Assembly (NCBI RefSeq): GCF_900119845.1
Contig: NZ_FPKU01000001.1
Location: 1,583,528-1,647,527, forward strand
DNA from: Devosia enhydra
GTDB lineage: Bacteria; Pseudomonadota; Alphaproteobacteria; Rhizobiales; Devosiaceae
Direction of reading: 5' to 3'
DNA length: 64,000 nt
This document shows positions 34,920 to 45,746 of the stretch, one piece after another. Position numbers and translations under genes: made by a program. Under the pieces are notes generated by a model. The model had not been told where the DNA came from and did no database searches. It saw nothing but the letters and a program-made list of their open reading frames with translations. How positions within the stretch are numbered: position 1 is the first letter of the stretch; each line of letters starts with the position of its first letter.

Positions 34920-36095
34920 TCAGAGGGAGACGCGGTGGGCGGCGATGAAATCGAGGTCGACGGCAACTCCGCCATCCGGCCCGTCGGGAATGGCGATCAT
35001 GCCCTCGGCATCGAGTGCGAAGCCGGCCCGGGCGATGCCACGGGTCAAGGCGCTCTGGCTGACATTGAACTCGACGAAGGGCGCGCGTGGCAGGCTGGCG
35101 ATGAGTTGCAAACTGTAGCCGGTGAGCAGGTGCGTGAGCCAGGAATGGGGCACGAGATCGATATTGGCGCGCTCGGCCATCTGGGCGATGCGGCGCGCGA
35201 CGGTGAGGCCACCGCAGCGCGACAGGTCGGGCTGCACGATATCGACGCAGCCACCCTCGATGAAGCGCTCGAACTCCCAGACCGTGGCGAGCTGTTCGCC
35301 CGCCGCGATGGGCACGGGACTGATGGCGCGGATTTCGGCGTATTCGTCGAAACGCTCGGGGTGGATGAAATCCTCGACCCAGCCGACATTGTAGTCGCCC
35401 AGCCATTCGCAGAGCGCGATGGCCTCGCGACGGCTGCGCATCGGGCCCGGTTTCGTCCAGCCGGCGGGGTACCAGCCGGGATCGACCAGAAGGTGTCGGT
35501 CGGGGCCCAGCGTGTCGCGCGCGGCGGCAACCAGTTCGCGGTCGCGCCCGGGATCCTCCCCGAACACGCCCCAGCCGAATTTGACCGCCTGGAAGCCCTT
35601 GTCGATATAACCCTGCGCCGCCTCGGCCATGCCTTCGGGGGTGGAGCGGAAAAGGGTGGAGGCATAGGCCATGACCGTGTCGCGCCGCCGCCCGCCCAGC
35701 AGCTGGGCGATGGAGAGGCCGGTCGCCTGGGCGCGGATCGACCACAGCGCATTGTCGATGGCCGAGATGCACTGCATCGCAATGCCGCGCCGCCCGTAAT
35801 AGGCGCTGCCGACATAGAGCTTGTCCCAGAGCCGCTCGATATCGAGCGGATCCTCGCCGATGAGGATGTTCGAGAGCGTATGGAAGCCCAGCGTGCCCAT
35901 GCCCTGCCCGGCGATGATGGCGACGGCGGCCGGCGCGAGGGTTTCGGCATCGGCCCAGGCTTCGAGCCCCTCATCGGTAGCGACCCGCACGAGCAGCTGC
36001 CAGTCGCCATTATCGGTGGCTTCGGCGCCATCGGCGGGCGAGGCATAGGCTTCCGAGCCGCGCAGGAGGATGGGTTCGACCGCGGTGATGCGCAT
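34920..36095 (-). CDS. Mandelate racemase/muconate lactonising enzyme (enolase) superfamily dehydratase
   Basis: 391-residue enolase-superfamily member. The catalytic lysine region is KGFQAVKFGWGVFG. Metal ligands sit at the ends of strands in LLVDPGW, WVEDFIHPE and AAGEQLATVW. VPHSWLTHLL near residue 320 gives the His base of the mandelate racemase subgroup. Most such enzymes dehydrate or epimerise sugar acids. The start is ATG 36095, where the family begins. It follows the ABC transporter ATPase gene by eight bases and is in the same operon. Confidence 0.9.
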   Translation of the reverse strand: MRITAVEPILLRGSEAYASPADGAEATDNGDWQLLVRVATDEGLEAWADAETLAPAAVAIIAGQGMGTLGFHTLSNILIGEDPLDIERLWDKLYVGSAYYGRRGIAMQCISAIDNALWSIRAQATGLSIAQLLGGRRRDTVMAYASTLFRSTPEGMAEAAQGYIDKGFQAVKFGWGVFGEDPGRDRELVAAARDTLGPDRHLLVDPGWYPAGWTKPGPMRSRREAIALCEWLGDYNVGWVEDFIHPERFDEYAEIRAISPVPIAAGEQLATVWEFERFIEGGCVDIVQPDLSRCGGLTVARRIAQMAERANIDLVPHSWLTHLLTGYSLQLIASLPRAPFVEFNVSQSALTRGIARAGFALDAEGMIAIPDGPDGGVAVDLDFIAAHRVSL

Positions 36096-36103
36096 GGATG
36101 GCC

Positions 36104-37107
36104 TCAGGACGGGGTTGAGAGCGGCGCCGGAGAAGCGGTTTCCTCGGCGAAATGGCAGGCGACGGTCTGGCCCGGAGCGATCTCGCGCAGCATCGGGTCT
36201 TCGACGCGGCAGCGATCCCGCGCCAAGGGGCACCGCGGATGGAAATGGCAGCCCGATGGCGGATTGAGCGGGCTCGGCATCTCGCCCCGCAGCCGCTTGC
36301 GCGAGTGGCGCAGGCGGGGATGCGAGACCGGCACGGAGGCGAGCAGCGCCTGCGTGTAAGGATGGCGCGGGGAGACATAGAGCTGCGCCTTGGGCGCCGT
36401 CTCGACGATGCGGCCAAGATACATCACCGCGATACGATCGGCGATGTGTCGCACCACCGCCAGATCATGGCCGATGAACAGATAGCTCATGCCGAGCTCG
36501 GCCTGCAGATCCTGCAAGAGGTTGATCACCTGCGCCTGCACCGACACGTCGAGGGCGGAGACCGCCTCGTCGCAGATGATGAATTTGGGCTTGGGCGCGA
36601 TAGCGCGCGCAATGCCGATGCGCTGGCGCTGTCCGCCCGAAAACTCGTGCGGATGGCGCTGGGCATGGCGGCGCGAGAGGCCGACCTTTTCGAGCAGATC
36701 GCCTGCATAATTGGTGAGCGCGGCCGAAGGCTTCTCGCCCTGCGCGTAGAGCGGTTCGAGGATGATCTCCTCGACCCGCATGCGCGGATTGAGCGAGGCG
36801 TGTGGATCCTGAAAGATGATCTGGAGATCACGGCGCATGGCGCGCAGCTTTTGCGGCGCGGCGGCGATGAGGTCGGTGCCCATGAAGCGCACCGCGCCGG
36901 CGCTGGGCGCAATGAGCTGCAAGATGAGCCGGCCGGTGGTGGATTTGCCGCAGCCGCTTTCGCCCACGAGGCCGAGGGTTTCGCGCTCGCCAACGGTGAA
37001 GCTCACCTTGTCGACGGCGCGCACAACCGGGCGATCGCGTTTGAACCAGTTGTCCGAGGAGAGCTCGAAATGCTTGACGAGGTTCTCGACCTCGAGGATC
37101 GGCGCGC

Positions 37108-37111
<4 letters not shown>
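36104..37111 (-). CDS. Peptide-type ABC importer ATP-binding protein (DppF/OppF type)
   Basis: 335-residue ATPase with Walker A GESGCGKSTTGRLILQ, signature FSGGQRQRIGIARAIAP, Walker B FIICDEAVSALDVSVQ, and the C-terminal oligo_HPY domain with CHFHPRCPLARDRC. It forms a heterodimer with the preceding ATPase. Its ATG overlaps that gene's stop (37108-37111). The system also contains two permeases and a binding protein upstream. Confidence 0.95.
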
Positions 37112-38093
<982 letters not shown>

Positions 38094-38097
<4 letters not shown>

Positions 38098-38972
38098 CCC
38101 TGCTCCACCTTCATGCGCGGATCGAGGACGTCCCGCAGCCCATCGCCCAGGAGGTTGAGGCCGAGAACGGTGATGGCGATGGCAATTCCGGGCACGAGGG
38201 TGAGCCAGGTGGCCTCGCGCATATAGGTGCGCCCCTCGGAAATCAGCACGCCCCAGCTGGGCACGGTGGGCGGCGCGCCGAGCCCGAGAAAGCTCAGCAC
38301 CGCTTCAGACAGGATCGCATAGGCGAAGACGAAGCTCAGCTGCACGATGAGCGGCGCCATGCAGTTGGGCAGAATGTGCTTCCACAGGATGCGCAGATCG
38401 GTAGCGCCGGCGGCACGCGCCGCCTGTACGTAGTCGAGTTCGCGCACCACGAGGATCGAGGCACGCACGACGCGGGCGGTGCGCGGAATGTAGACCACCG
38501 AGAGCGCGATCACCGCCGTCATCGCCGAAGGCCCGAGCGCCGCCGCGATGCCGATGGCGAGCAGCACGGCGGGAAAGGCCATCAGTGCATCGGCAATGCG
38601 CATGAGGATGTTGTCGAGACGGCGATAATAGCCGGCCAGCGCCCCGAGCAGCACGCCGAACAGGGCGTTGAGCAGGATGACGGCAAGGCCGATGGCGAGG
38701 CTGAGGCGCGCGCCATAGAGCACGCGGGCCAGCATGTCGCGCCCGAGATTATCGGTGCCGAGAAGAAAGGTCAGCGAGGGCGGCTGGAAGCGGTTGCGGA
38801 TCGAAAGCGCATTGGGATCGGTCGGGATCAGCATCGGGCCGAACAGCGTCGCAAGGCAGATGAAGCCGAAAAGGATGGCGCCGAGCATGAAGGAGCGGTT
38901 GGCGAACATGCGGCGCAGCGTGGCGCGCGTTCGCGCAAAGCGCGGCGGCGCGGTGGCGACGATATCGGTCAT
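38094..38972 (-). CDS. Peptide-type ABC importer permease (DppC/OppC type)
   Basis: 292-residue inner-membrane permease with six helices and the OppC-type N-terminal segment followed by the extracytoplasmic loop (NRFQPPSLTFLLGTDNLGRD). The EAA coupling loop is in AARAAGATDLRILWKHILPN. It overlaps the stop of the DppB-type gene. Confidence 0.94.
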
Positions 38973-39922
38973 TTGCCGCCCCCGACGCGGATGCGCGGAT
39001 CGAGCCAGGTGTAGAGCACGTCGACCACGATGTTGAGCAGCAAGAGCGCGGCGGTGACGAACAGCAGCCCGCCCTGGATCATCGGATAGTCACGGCTGGA
39101 AATGGCATTGCCCAACAGCGCCCCGATGCCGGGCACCCCGAAGATGCTCTCGATGACGATCGAGCCCGAGAGCAGCACCGACAGGATGAGCCCGAGCACG
39201 GTCACCACCGGCATCATGACATTGGCGAGGGCGTGCTTGCCCACCACCACCCATTCGGATAGCCCCTTGGCGCGGGCGGTGCGGATATAATCCTGGCTCA
39301 GCACCTCGAGCATCGTCGAGCGGGTGATGCGGGTGAGGAGCCCGGCCTGGAGCAGCGCGAGGGACAGCGCGGGCAGCGTCGTGGTGCGCAGCCAGCCCCA
39401 GGGATCGGTGGTGAAGGGGATGTAGCCGCCTGTCGGCAGCCAACCCAGTTGCACCGAGAACAGCACGATCAGCACCAGCGCCAGCCAGAAATTGGGCAGC
39501 GAGACACCGATCAGCGCGAAGATGGTCGCCGCCTGATCGATCCAGCGATTGTGGTTGAGCGCGGCGATGATGCCGGTGACGAGCCCCAGCACGATGGTGA
39601 TGACGAGGGAGTAGATCGCCACCCCGATGGTGATCGGCGAGCGCTGGATGATGGCTTCCGTGACCGGGATGCCCAGCATCAGCGAGCGTCCGAGATCGCC
39701 CTGGAAGAGATTGGTGTAGAAGGTGACGATCTGCATGTAGAGGGGCTGGTCGAGCCCCAGATTGGCGCGGATCTGGGCGAGATCCTCGGCCGTGGCCGAG
39801 GGTCCGCCGATGACCGTCGCCGCATCGCCGGGGATCAGGTAGATGATCCCGAAGGCCATGAGGCTGACGAGGATGAGGATGGGGATCGCCTGCAACAGGC
39901 GGCTGATGGTGTATCCGATCAC
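38969..39922 (-). CDS. Peptide-type ABC importer permease (DppB/OppB type)
   Basis: 317-residue permease that opens MIGYTISRLLQAIPILILVS, typical for DppB, with the EAA loop region YIRTARAKGLSEWVVVGKHA. The start codon is GTG at 39922. It follows the binding protein after about 50 bases that contain a hairpin (39948-39964). Confidence 0.94.
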   Translation of the reverse strand: MIGYTISRLLQAIPILILVSLMAFGIIYLIPGDAATVIGGPSATAEDLAQIRANLGLDQPLYMQIVTFYTNLFQGDLGRSLMLGIPVTEAIIQRSPITIGVAIYSLVITIVLGLVTGIIAALNHNRWIDQAATIFALIGVSLPNFWLALVLIVLFSVQLGWLPTGGYIPFTTDPWGWLRTTTLPALSLALLQAGLLTRITRSTMLEVLSQDYIRTARAKGLSEWVVVGKHALANVMMPVVTVLGLILSVLLSGSIVIESIFGVPGIGALLGNAISSRDYPMIQGGLLFVTAALLLLNIVVDVLYTWLDPRIRVGGGK

Positions 39923-39947
39923 GCGACAATCCCCATGGCCGAAAGGT

Positions 39948-39964
39948 GGCCGGACGAACCGGCC
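39948..39964 (-). other. Intercistronic hairpin between binding protein and permease genes
   Basis: GGCCGG (39948-39953) and CCGGCC (39959-39964) form a perfect stem around a five-base loop in the 51-base gap after the binding-protein stop. No T-run follows. Such hairpins commonly protect the 3' end of the binding-protein message and raise its level over the permeases. Confidence 0.4.
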
Positions 39965-39973
39965 GCCCTGCCC

Positions 39974-41554
39974 TTACTGTTCCAGCCAGACGTTCGAGAC
40001 GCGGGTGTTGTAGTAGGGCTGGTAGTTCTCGACATTGGCACGAATGCCCTGGGCGTTCTGCATGATGCCGAAGGGAATGGCCATCACCTGCTCGAAGGCG
40101 ATCGCCTGGGCTTCCGCGAACGCGGCGCGGCGCGTTTCGAGATCGGCGCCGGACTGGATGCGGGCGAAGGCCTCGTTGAAGGCGGCGTCGCCCTCATTGT
40201 TGACCGGCTTGTAGACATTGTTGGGGTTGGCGAGATTGCGCAGCGAGGTCGGCCCGCCCTGCGCCGTCACCGTGGCCCAGAAGGTGAAAAACACGTTCCA
40301 GCCGGCCGTTTCCTTCTCGCTGGTGGCGAGCGCCGTCGGCCAGTCGAGCACGCGCAGCTCGGCATTCATGCCGGCTGCCTGCAACTGCGCGGCCATGACG
40401 AGCGCGCTGTTGTACATGTTGGGGAACTGCTGGTTGGTGAGCAGCACGATGGGCTCGTTAGTGTAGCCCGCCTCGGCCAGCAGGGCCCTGGCTTTTTCCG
40501 GATCGGCCTGGTTGTAGAATTCCTCGCCGGCGGTGGAATAATAGCCGGTGTCGGGGAACTGGAACGACGGGTTGAGCTTGAAGGCGCCGTCGGTGGCCGC
40601 CTCCATGATCTCTTCCATGTCGAGCGCGGCGAGCATCGCCTGACGCACGAGCGCATTGTCGGTGGGGGGCGCGGACCAGTTGGGATAGGCAACGTTGAGC
40701 GCGAAATTCTCGAGCCGCACCACTTCGACCCCGGCCGTGCCGGCCAGCCGCTCCTGGGAGATGGCGGGAACGTTCTCGACAATGTGGACTTCGCCGGTTT
40801 CGAGCGCCGCCATGCGGGCGCCGGCCTCGGTCAGCATGCGGAAGGTGACGGTATCGACGCAGGCCTGCTTGTGGCCGGCAAAGCCGGAGAGATCGCCGAA
40901 GGTATCGTTGGCCACATATCCGTCATAGCGCTCGAGCCTGACATGGCTGTCGGGCACGAATTCGACGAACTTGAACGGGCCGGTGCCTATCGGCGTGATC
41001 TGATTGGCAGGCTTTGCCGCTTCCTCGGCAGGGAGGATGACGATCGGCACGGTGTAGGAGGAGAGGCTTTCGAGGAAGGTCGGCTGGGCCTGCTTGAGGG
41101 TAATGACGAAGGTAATGTCATCGGTGGCTTCCCACTTTTCGACGACATCGAGCGTGGCGCGGTTGACGCCGACTTCCTTGTAGCGATCGAAGGACGCCAC
41201 GACATCGGCCGTGGTCAGCGGCTTTCCATTGTGGAAGCTGATGCCGTCGCGCAGCTTGAAGGTGTAGGTGAGCCCGTCTTCGCTGGTCTCGATGCTCTCG
41301 GCCAGATCGGGCGTCGGGGTCATCGCGGCATCGCGGATGACGAGGGTTTCGAAGATGTTCATCGCCACGTTGCGCGTGGCCGAGGAGGTGGCGGTGTGCT
41401 GATCGAGGGTGGGCACGCCCGCCTCCATCCCCACGATCAGGTCGCCACCGGTCTGCGGGCAGCTGAAGGCGGCCTGCGCCAGAGCGCTGGTGGATGTCAG
41501 AAGGCCGGCGGCCAGGGCCGGCGCGAGGAGGCTAAGGAGACGACGAGACTGCAT
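39974..41554 (-). CDS. ABC importer substrate-binding protein, family 5 (peptide/opine/nickel type)
   Basis: 526-residue periplasmic protein with a signal peptide (residues 1-27, ending TSALAQ). SBP_bac_5 features include LAESIETSEDGLTYTFKLRD and GISFHNGKPLTTADVVASFD. It captures the substrate for the DppBCDF-like complex encoded downstream. The start at 41554 places a normal signal peptide; an in-frame ATG four codons upstream is also possible. The associated dehydratases and deacylase suggest that its ligand is an acylated sugar or amino acid rather than a plain peptide. Confidence 0.93.
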   Translation of the reverse strand: MQSRRLLSLLAPALAAGLLTSTSALAQAAFSCPQTGGDLIVGMEAGVPTLDQHTATSSATRNVAMNIFETLVIRDAAMTPTPDLAESIETSEDGLTYTFKLRDGISFHNGKPLTTADVVASFDRYKEVGVNRATLDVVEKWEATDDITFVITLKQAQPTFLESLSSYTVPIVILPAEEAAKPANQITPIGTGPFKFVEFVPDSHVRLERYDGYVANDTFGDLSGFAGHKQACVDTVTFRMLTEAGARMAALETGEVHIVENVPAISQERLAGTAGVEVVRLENFALNVAYPNWSAPPTDNALVRQAMLAALDMEEIMEAATDGAFKLNPSFQFPDTGYYSTAGEEFYNQADPEKARALLAEAGYTNEPIVLLTNQQFPNMYNSALVMAAQLQAAGMNAELRVLDWPTALATSEKETAGWNVFFTFWATVTAQGGPTSLRNLANPNNVYKPVNNEGDAAFNEAFARIQSGADLETRRAAFAEAQAIAFEQVMAIPFGIMQNAQGIRANVENYQPYYNTRVSNVWLEQ

Positions 41555-41609
41555 GAGACACTCCAATTGACGGGGTTGGTTCAGATGCGGCGGTCGTCCG
41601 ATCCGCCGG

Positions 41610-42470
41610 TCAGGTTTGCAATCCGCCGTGCCACCAGTGCTCGAACGGATTGGAATGGATGATGGCTTCGATGGTTTCCGAGGAAACGCGCGGCAGCGCG
41701 GTACCCTCGACCTGGGCGTTGATGGCCCTCAGACCGTCGATGCTTTCGCGCACGCCGGCAAAGGGATAATCGGTGCCCCAGAAGATCTTGCTGCGCTCGG
41801 AAATGCGATATTCCTGCGCCGAGATCAGGATGTTGTAGAATTGCCAGGGCCGGTAAAACAGCGCCGAGACTTCGCAATAGACATTGGGGCGCTTGCGGGC
41901 GACCACGATGCATTCATCGGCCCAGGGATGGGCCATGTGCGCCATGATCATCTTGAGATCGGGATAGCGGCTGGCGATTTCATCGACCAGCATCGGCCGG
42001 CCATATTCGATGGGCGCGTTTTCGGCAAACGTGGTGCCCATATGCATGGTGAGCGGCAGGTTATTGGCCACGCAATATTCGTAGACCGGCACCATGCGCG
42101 GATCGAGCAGAGAAACACCGTTATAGATCGGGCCGAACTTGACGCCCTTGAGCTTCAGATCCTGATGGGCGCGTTCGAGCAACGCCATCGCATCGGGGCG
42201 GCGCGGATCGACGGCGGCAAACCCCACGAACTTATCGGGATATTTCGCCACGGCCTCGGCGGTGACATCATCATCGCCATCGATGCCGGCGCTGTCGCCA
42301 TAGCGCAGCGTGAAGGCGATGGCCTTGTCGACCTCGGCCATGGCCGCATAGACGGTGTCCGGATCGGCCTGCGGGCTGACCGAGCCGGGGCGGGAATAGG
42401 CCGTGCCCACCGCAAAGAGCGGCCGGACATGCTCGGGCTTCCAGAGATTGACGTGGCAATCGACGATCAT
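41610..42470 (-). CDS. Amidohydrolase-2 family TIM-barrel hydrolase or decarboxylase
   Basis: 286-residue amidohydrolase with the beginning MIVDCHVNLWKPEH, strand-end histidines in MTMHMGTTFAENAPIEYGRP and KMIMAHMAHPW, and an Asp in FWGTDYPFAG. The first metal motif reads H-x-N instead of H-x-H, so the metal site may be mononuclear or weakened. The family includes ACMSD-like decarboxylases and lactonases. It is the second gene of the operon, 14 bases after the RraA-like gene, and lies upstream of the transporter. Function uncertain. Confidence 0.85.
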   Translation of the reverse strand: MIVDCHVNLWKPEHVRPLFAVGTAYSRPGSVSPQADPDTVYAAMAEVDKAIAFTLRYGDSAGIDGDDDVTAEAVAKYPDKFVGFAAVDPRRPDAMALLERAHQDLKLKGVKFGPIYNGVSLLDPRMVPVYEYCVANNLPLTMHMGTTFAENAPIEYGRPMLVDEIASRYPDLKMIMAHMAHPWADECIVVARKRPNVYCEVSALFYRPWQFYNILISAQEYRISERSKIFWGTDYPFAGVRESIDGLRAINAQVEGTALPRVSSETIEAIIHSNPFEHWWHGGLQT

Positions 42471-42484
42471 CGCGTCAAACCCCT

Positions 42485-43165
42485 TCAGAGAACGCCGAAC
42501 TCGGCATAGACCTCGGCGAGCCCGCGCCCGGCAGCGAGTGCGTCGCGGGTGTTGTTCTCGCCCTTGAGCTTGTCCCAGGCCGCATCGACGACCTGCTGCT
42601 CGATGGCCTGGGGGATGACCACGACGCCATCGGCATCGCCGAACAGGATGTCGCCGGGATGGATGAGGACGCCCGCGCATTCGACCGGCACGTCGATGGC
42701 AACGACCTTGCCCCGGCCCTTGCTGTCGAGCGGTCCGATGCCGCCGTGAAAGACCGGGAACTCGAGTTCGCGGATGTGGCGGATGTCGCGCACCAGCCCA
42801 TCCATCAGCGCGCCGGACGCACCGCGCACTTTCGATACGGTGCTCAAAAGCCCGCCCCAGGGGGCGATGCGGCCGGTAGCGCCACAGGCGCAGACCGCGA
42901 CATCGCCGGGCCCGAGGCTGTCGACCAGCTTGATCTCGAGCTCATAGGGGTTCTCGCCCTCGGCGGGCCGGGCATAGACGTCGGCATAGAGCATGGTGCG
43001 GGCGCGCCCGACCATCACGAGGCTTTCATCGAGCGGACGCACATGCGGGGGAAGCGCCTGATGCATGTAGCCAAGGCTATCCAGCACATCCGACAGCAGC
43101 GCCGAGAAGAAATGCTGCCGCATGGAGGCGATCAGATCGGATTGGGGCTCGCTCGCTTGGGTCAT
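42485..43165 (-). CDS. RraA-like family protein (oxaloacetate/4-hydroxy-4-methyl-2-oxoglutarate aldolase type)
   Basis: 226-residue protein of the RraA/HMG-aldolase fold. The active-site signature is intact: APWGGLLSTVSKVRGASG, then GALMDGLVRDIRHIRELEFP with the Arg-Asp pair, and ILFGDADGVVVIP. Such proteins are usually metal-dependent class II pyruvate aldolases or oxaloacetate decarboxylases in catabolic operons, rather than true RNase E inhibitors. I started it at ATG 43165 because a LacI-type palindrome lies 15 bases upstream. It leads the operon that runs to 32126. Confidence 0.88.
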   Translation of the reverse strand: MTQASEPQSDLIASMRQHFFSALLSDVLDSLGYMHQALPPHVRPLDESLVMVGRARTMLYADVYARPAEGENPYELEIKLVDSLGPGDVAVCACGATGRIAPWGGLLSTVSKVRGASGALMDGLVRDIRHIRELEFPVFHGGIGPLDSKGRGKVVAIDVPVECAGVLIHPGDILFGDADGVVVIPQAIEQQVVDAAWDKLKGENNTRDALAAGRGLAEVYAEFGVL

Positions 43166-43179
43166 TTGGCCTCGTCCAT

Positions 43180-43195
43180 ACTTTATCGTTAAAGT
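43180..43195. promoter_or_regulatory. LacI-family operator candidate
   Basis: ACTTTATCGTTAAAGT has seven of eight base pairs of dyad symmetry around a central CG, the hallmark of LacI/GalR-family operators. It sits 15 bases before the RraA-like start and about 70 bases after the LacI-type gene, so repression of the 43165-32126 operon is likely. Confidence 0.7.
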
Positions 43196-43261
43196 TGTGA
43201 CGCTCTTTCCGAGACTCGTCAAGCGGGTGGACGGATTTTTCCTTGGATCGCTAAAACCGGA

Positions 43262-44302
43262 TCAACTGGAGAGGGCTGGCTGGAAGCCCACGGGCAGCAC
43301 GATGTCGGGGGCGGAAAAGCTGCCGGTGCGGAAGGCGAGGAGCAGTTCCTCGGCGGCGCGCATGCCCATCTCATAGGCCGCAGACCGCACGGTGGTGAGC
43401 GTCGGCGTGCTGTAGGCGGCGAAATCGAAGGCGTTGAAGCCGGTGACGCGCACCCTGTCGGGTACCGGCACGCGCTGGGCGGCGAGCCAGTTGAGCGCGG
43501 CGAGCGCCATGCGGTCATTGCCGCCGATGATGGCATCGGGCAGGCCGGCAGCGCTTACCGCCACAGCCAGCGCCGCCTGGGTGTCGGCAAGCCCTTCATC
43601 GCCGCAGCGGACGATTTCGAGCCGCGCGCCGGCCGCCGCGCAGACGGCACTGACCCCGGCCTCGCGTTCGTTCATCGCCGGCCACTCCTCGGCCGGCAGC
43701 AGCATCATGATGCGGCGTGCCCCGCGCGCCAAGACGTGCCGCGCGATCTCGACCGCGCCGCCGCGATCATCCTGCCTGATGGTGCACACGCCCGGGGCGA
43801 CGATATTTTCCTGCACCAGCACCAGCGGCAGATCGAGCTTCATGAGGCGCTGCAAGAGGCTGCGGCGCTGCTGCGGAGTACCCGAGAGCAGCGCGCAGAC
43901 GCCATCGGCCTCGAGCTGTGCCAGAAGCGGCGCATCCTCGAAATTGCCGTAACGCACCCCCTGCAGCAGCAGCGTATAGCCCTGGCTGGCAGCGATGTTG
44001 GAGAGGCCCGAAATCACCTGGTTGGTGAAGGGGTCCGAGAGAAACGCCGGCACGTCGTCGAGCACCAGCATGCCGATGGCATTGCGCCGCCCGCTGCGCA
44101 GTCGGCGGGCCACCGCATGCGGGCGATAGCCCAGCCGCTCGACGGCGGCGTTGACCTTGGCCTCGGTCTCGGCGCTGACCTGGCCGCTGCGGCGATTGAG
44201 GACATTGGAGACCGTCATCGGCGTGACGCCGGCAAGGGCCGCCACGTCCTTGAGCGTTACAGTGCGCTGTGCCCCGAGTTTTGGGCGTCCCTGCCCTGCC
44301 AT
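43262..44302 (-). CDS. LacI family transcriptional regulator
   Basis: 346-residue repressor with the HTH at residues 14-36 (VTLKDVAALAGVTPMTVSNV), a hinge (YRPHAVARRLRSGR) and a periplasmic-binding-type effector domain (MLVLDDVPAFLSDPFTNQVI). It lies upstream of, and in the same direction as, the RraA/ABC/dehydratase operon. A palindrome in front of that operon fits its DNA-binding class. The effector is probably the imported sugar-acid-like compound or a breakdown product. Confidence 0.95.
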   Translation of the reverse strand: MAGQGRPKLGAQRTVTLKDVAALAGVTPMTVSNVLNRRSGQVSAETEAKVNAAVERLGYRPHAVARRLRSGRRNAIGMLVLDDVPAFLSDPFTNQVISGLSNIAASQGYTLLLQGVRYGNFEDAPLLAQLEADGVCALLSGTPQQRRSLLQRLMKLDLPLVLVQENIVAPGVCTIRQDDRGGAVEIARHVLARGARRIMMLLPAEEWPAMNEREAGVSAVCAAAGARLEIVRCGDEGLADTQAALAVAVSAAGLPDAIIGGNDRMALAALNWLAAQRVPVPDRVRVTGFNAFDFAAYSTPTLTTVRSAAYEMGMRAAEELLLAFRTGSFSAPDIVLPVGFQPALSS

Positions 44303-44372
44303 GGTCTTGATCCGGTTGACGTGCCTTGGCGCTAAGCCGGGCGTGTGCCGGCGTCAAGCACTTGCCGGCAGA

Positions 44373-45602
44373 TCAGTCGACCTTTTCGCCGCCCAGATAC
44401 ACCGTGAGCGCATCCTGCCGCCGGAGAATGGCGATGTCGGAGAGGGGATCGCCATCGACCAGCAGCAGGTCGGCGAGCTTGCCCGGCGCGATGCGGCCGG
44501 CGTCGATCTCGAGCAGATCGGCATTGGTGGCGGTGGCGGCGATGATCGCCTCCATCTCGGTGAGCCCGCCTTTGACCAGAAGCGCGATCTCGCCCCAATT
44601 GTCCGCGCCATGGGTGATCATGAAGCCGGCATCGCTGCCCGAGCAGATGCGCACGCCGGCGGCGCGGGCCCGCGCCAGCGTTTCCCACTTGGCCTCGCGC
44701 GAAGCTTCGAGCCAAGCCCAGTTGCGCACCGGAACGCCCAGTTCCTCGCGGGTGAAATCGAAATTGCGCTCGTTGACGAGCAACGTGGGCACGAAATAGG
44801 TGCCGTTCTCGACCATCAGCGCGATGGTTTCCTCATCGGTGAAATGGGCGTGCTCGACGCAGTCGACGCCATTGCGGATGGTTTCGGCCACCGGCGTGCC
44901 GCCGACCGTATGGGAGGCGACCTTGACCTCGCACTGATGGGCCTCGTCGCAGACGGCGCGGATCTCGTCGGGGCTCATTTCGAGCCGACCATAGATGCCG
45001 GGCGTGCGCGTGCTGGAGGTCGAGGAATTGATCTTGATGAAATCGGCGCCGCGCTTGATCTGCTCGCGCACGCCGCGCCGGAAGCCGTCGGGCCCGTCGC
45101 AGGGCGCCGTCATGCCGGTAAAGGCGACATGGTCGCCCCAGCCCGGCTGGTCCATATGCCCGCCGCGAATGGAGAGCCCTGCCCCGCAGGCCTTGATCCG
45201 CGGCCCTCGGACATGGCCGGCCGTAATCGCGCGGCGCAGATCGATGATGGTGCCGCCGGGCGCATGCATGTCGCGCAGCGAGGTGAAACCGGCCCGCAGC
45301 GTATCCTCGGCATAGCGCAGGGCGCGCAGCGCGATCTCGGCATAGTTCATGTCGACATGCTCGGCGCGGAAGGCCTTGCGATCGAGGCTGCCGGAATAAG
45401 CAAGGTGCACATGCGCATCGATCAGCCCCGGCATAAGGGTGGCATGAGGGGCATCAACGATCTCGCAGCCCTCGGCGCTGCCGAATTCCCCGGCCGGAGC
45501 CACGGCGACGATGCGCTCGCCCTCGGTAAGCACGGCCATGCCGCCACGAGACGTGGCCGAAATACCGTCGATCAGGTGGCCGGGGCGGAACAGGCGTTTC
45601 AT
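44373..45602 (-). CDS. Amidohydrolase (imidazolonepropionase/prolidase-like)
   Basis: 409-residue metal-dependent hydrolase of the amidohydrolase superfamily. Metal ligands appear in LIDAHVHLAYSG (HxH), the carboxylatable lysine in GADFIKINSSTS, and histidines in VASHTVGG and DCVEHAHFTDEE, with the Asp in CSGSDAGF. This pattern matches Xaa-Arg/Xaa-Pro dipeptidase-like and imidazolonepropionase-like enzymes with two metals. It is divergent from the ABC ATPase/M32 carboxypeptidase operon and shares a palindromic control region with it. I expect hydrolysis of an imported peptide or cyclic amide. Confidence 0.88.
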   Translation of the reverse strand: MKRLFRPGHLIDGISATSRGGMAVLTEGERIVAVAPAGEFGSAEGCEIVDAPHATLMPGLIDAHVHLAYSGSLDRKAFRAEHVDMNYAEIALRALRYAEDTLRAGFTSLRDMHAPGGTIIDLRRAITAGHVRGPRIKACGAGLSIRGGHMDQPGWGDHVAFTGMTAPCDGPDGFRRGVREQIKRGADFIKINSSTSSTRTPGIYGRLEMSPDEIRAVCDEAHQCEVKVASHTVGGTPVAETIRNGVDCVEHAHFTDEETIALMVENGTYFVPTLLVNERNFDFTREELGVPVRNWAWLEASREAKWETLARARAAGVRICSGSDAGFMITHGADNWGEIALLVKGGLTEMEAIIAATATNADLLEIDAGRIAPGKLADLLLVDGDPLSDIAILRRQDALTVYLGGEKVD

Positions 45603-45746
45603 GGCAGATCCTTGGCGTGAGGGCGGGATGGAGCAAGAATGGGCAGAGGCATGGTCTTCGACCCACCCCGCACAGGCGCATGGAAGCCATGTGCTGAGTG
45701 CAGATCGAGCCGGACCAAAGCCGTTGCAATCGACGGCGATCTTGTA

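Noticed and set aside
39449-41662. Plus-strand open frame of about 737 codons opposite the permease and binding-protein genes
   Set aside because: It spans two real minus-strand genes in antisense, lacks motifs and has the same mirror composition (Glu/Gly/His/Asp-rich).
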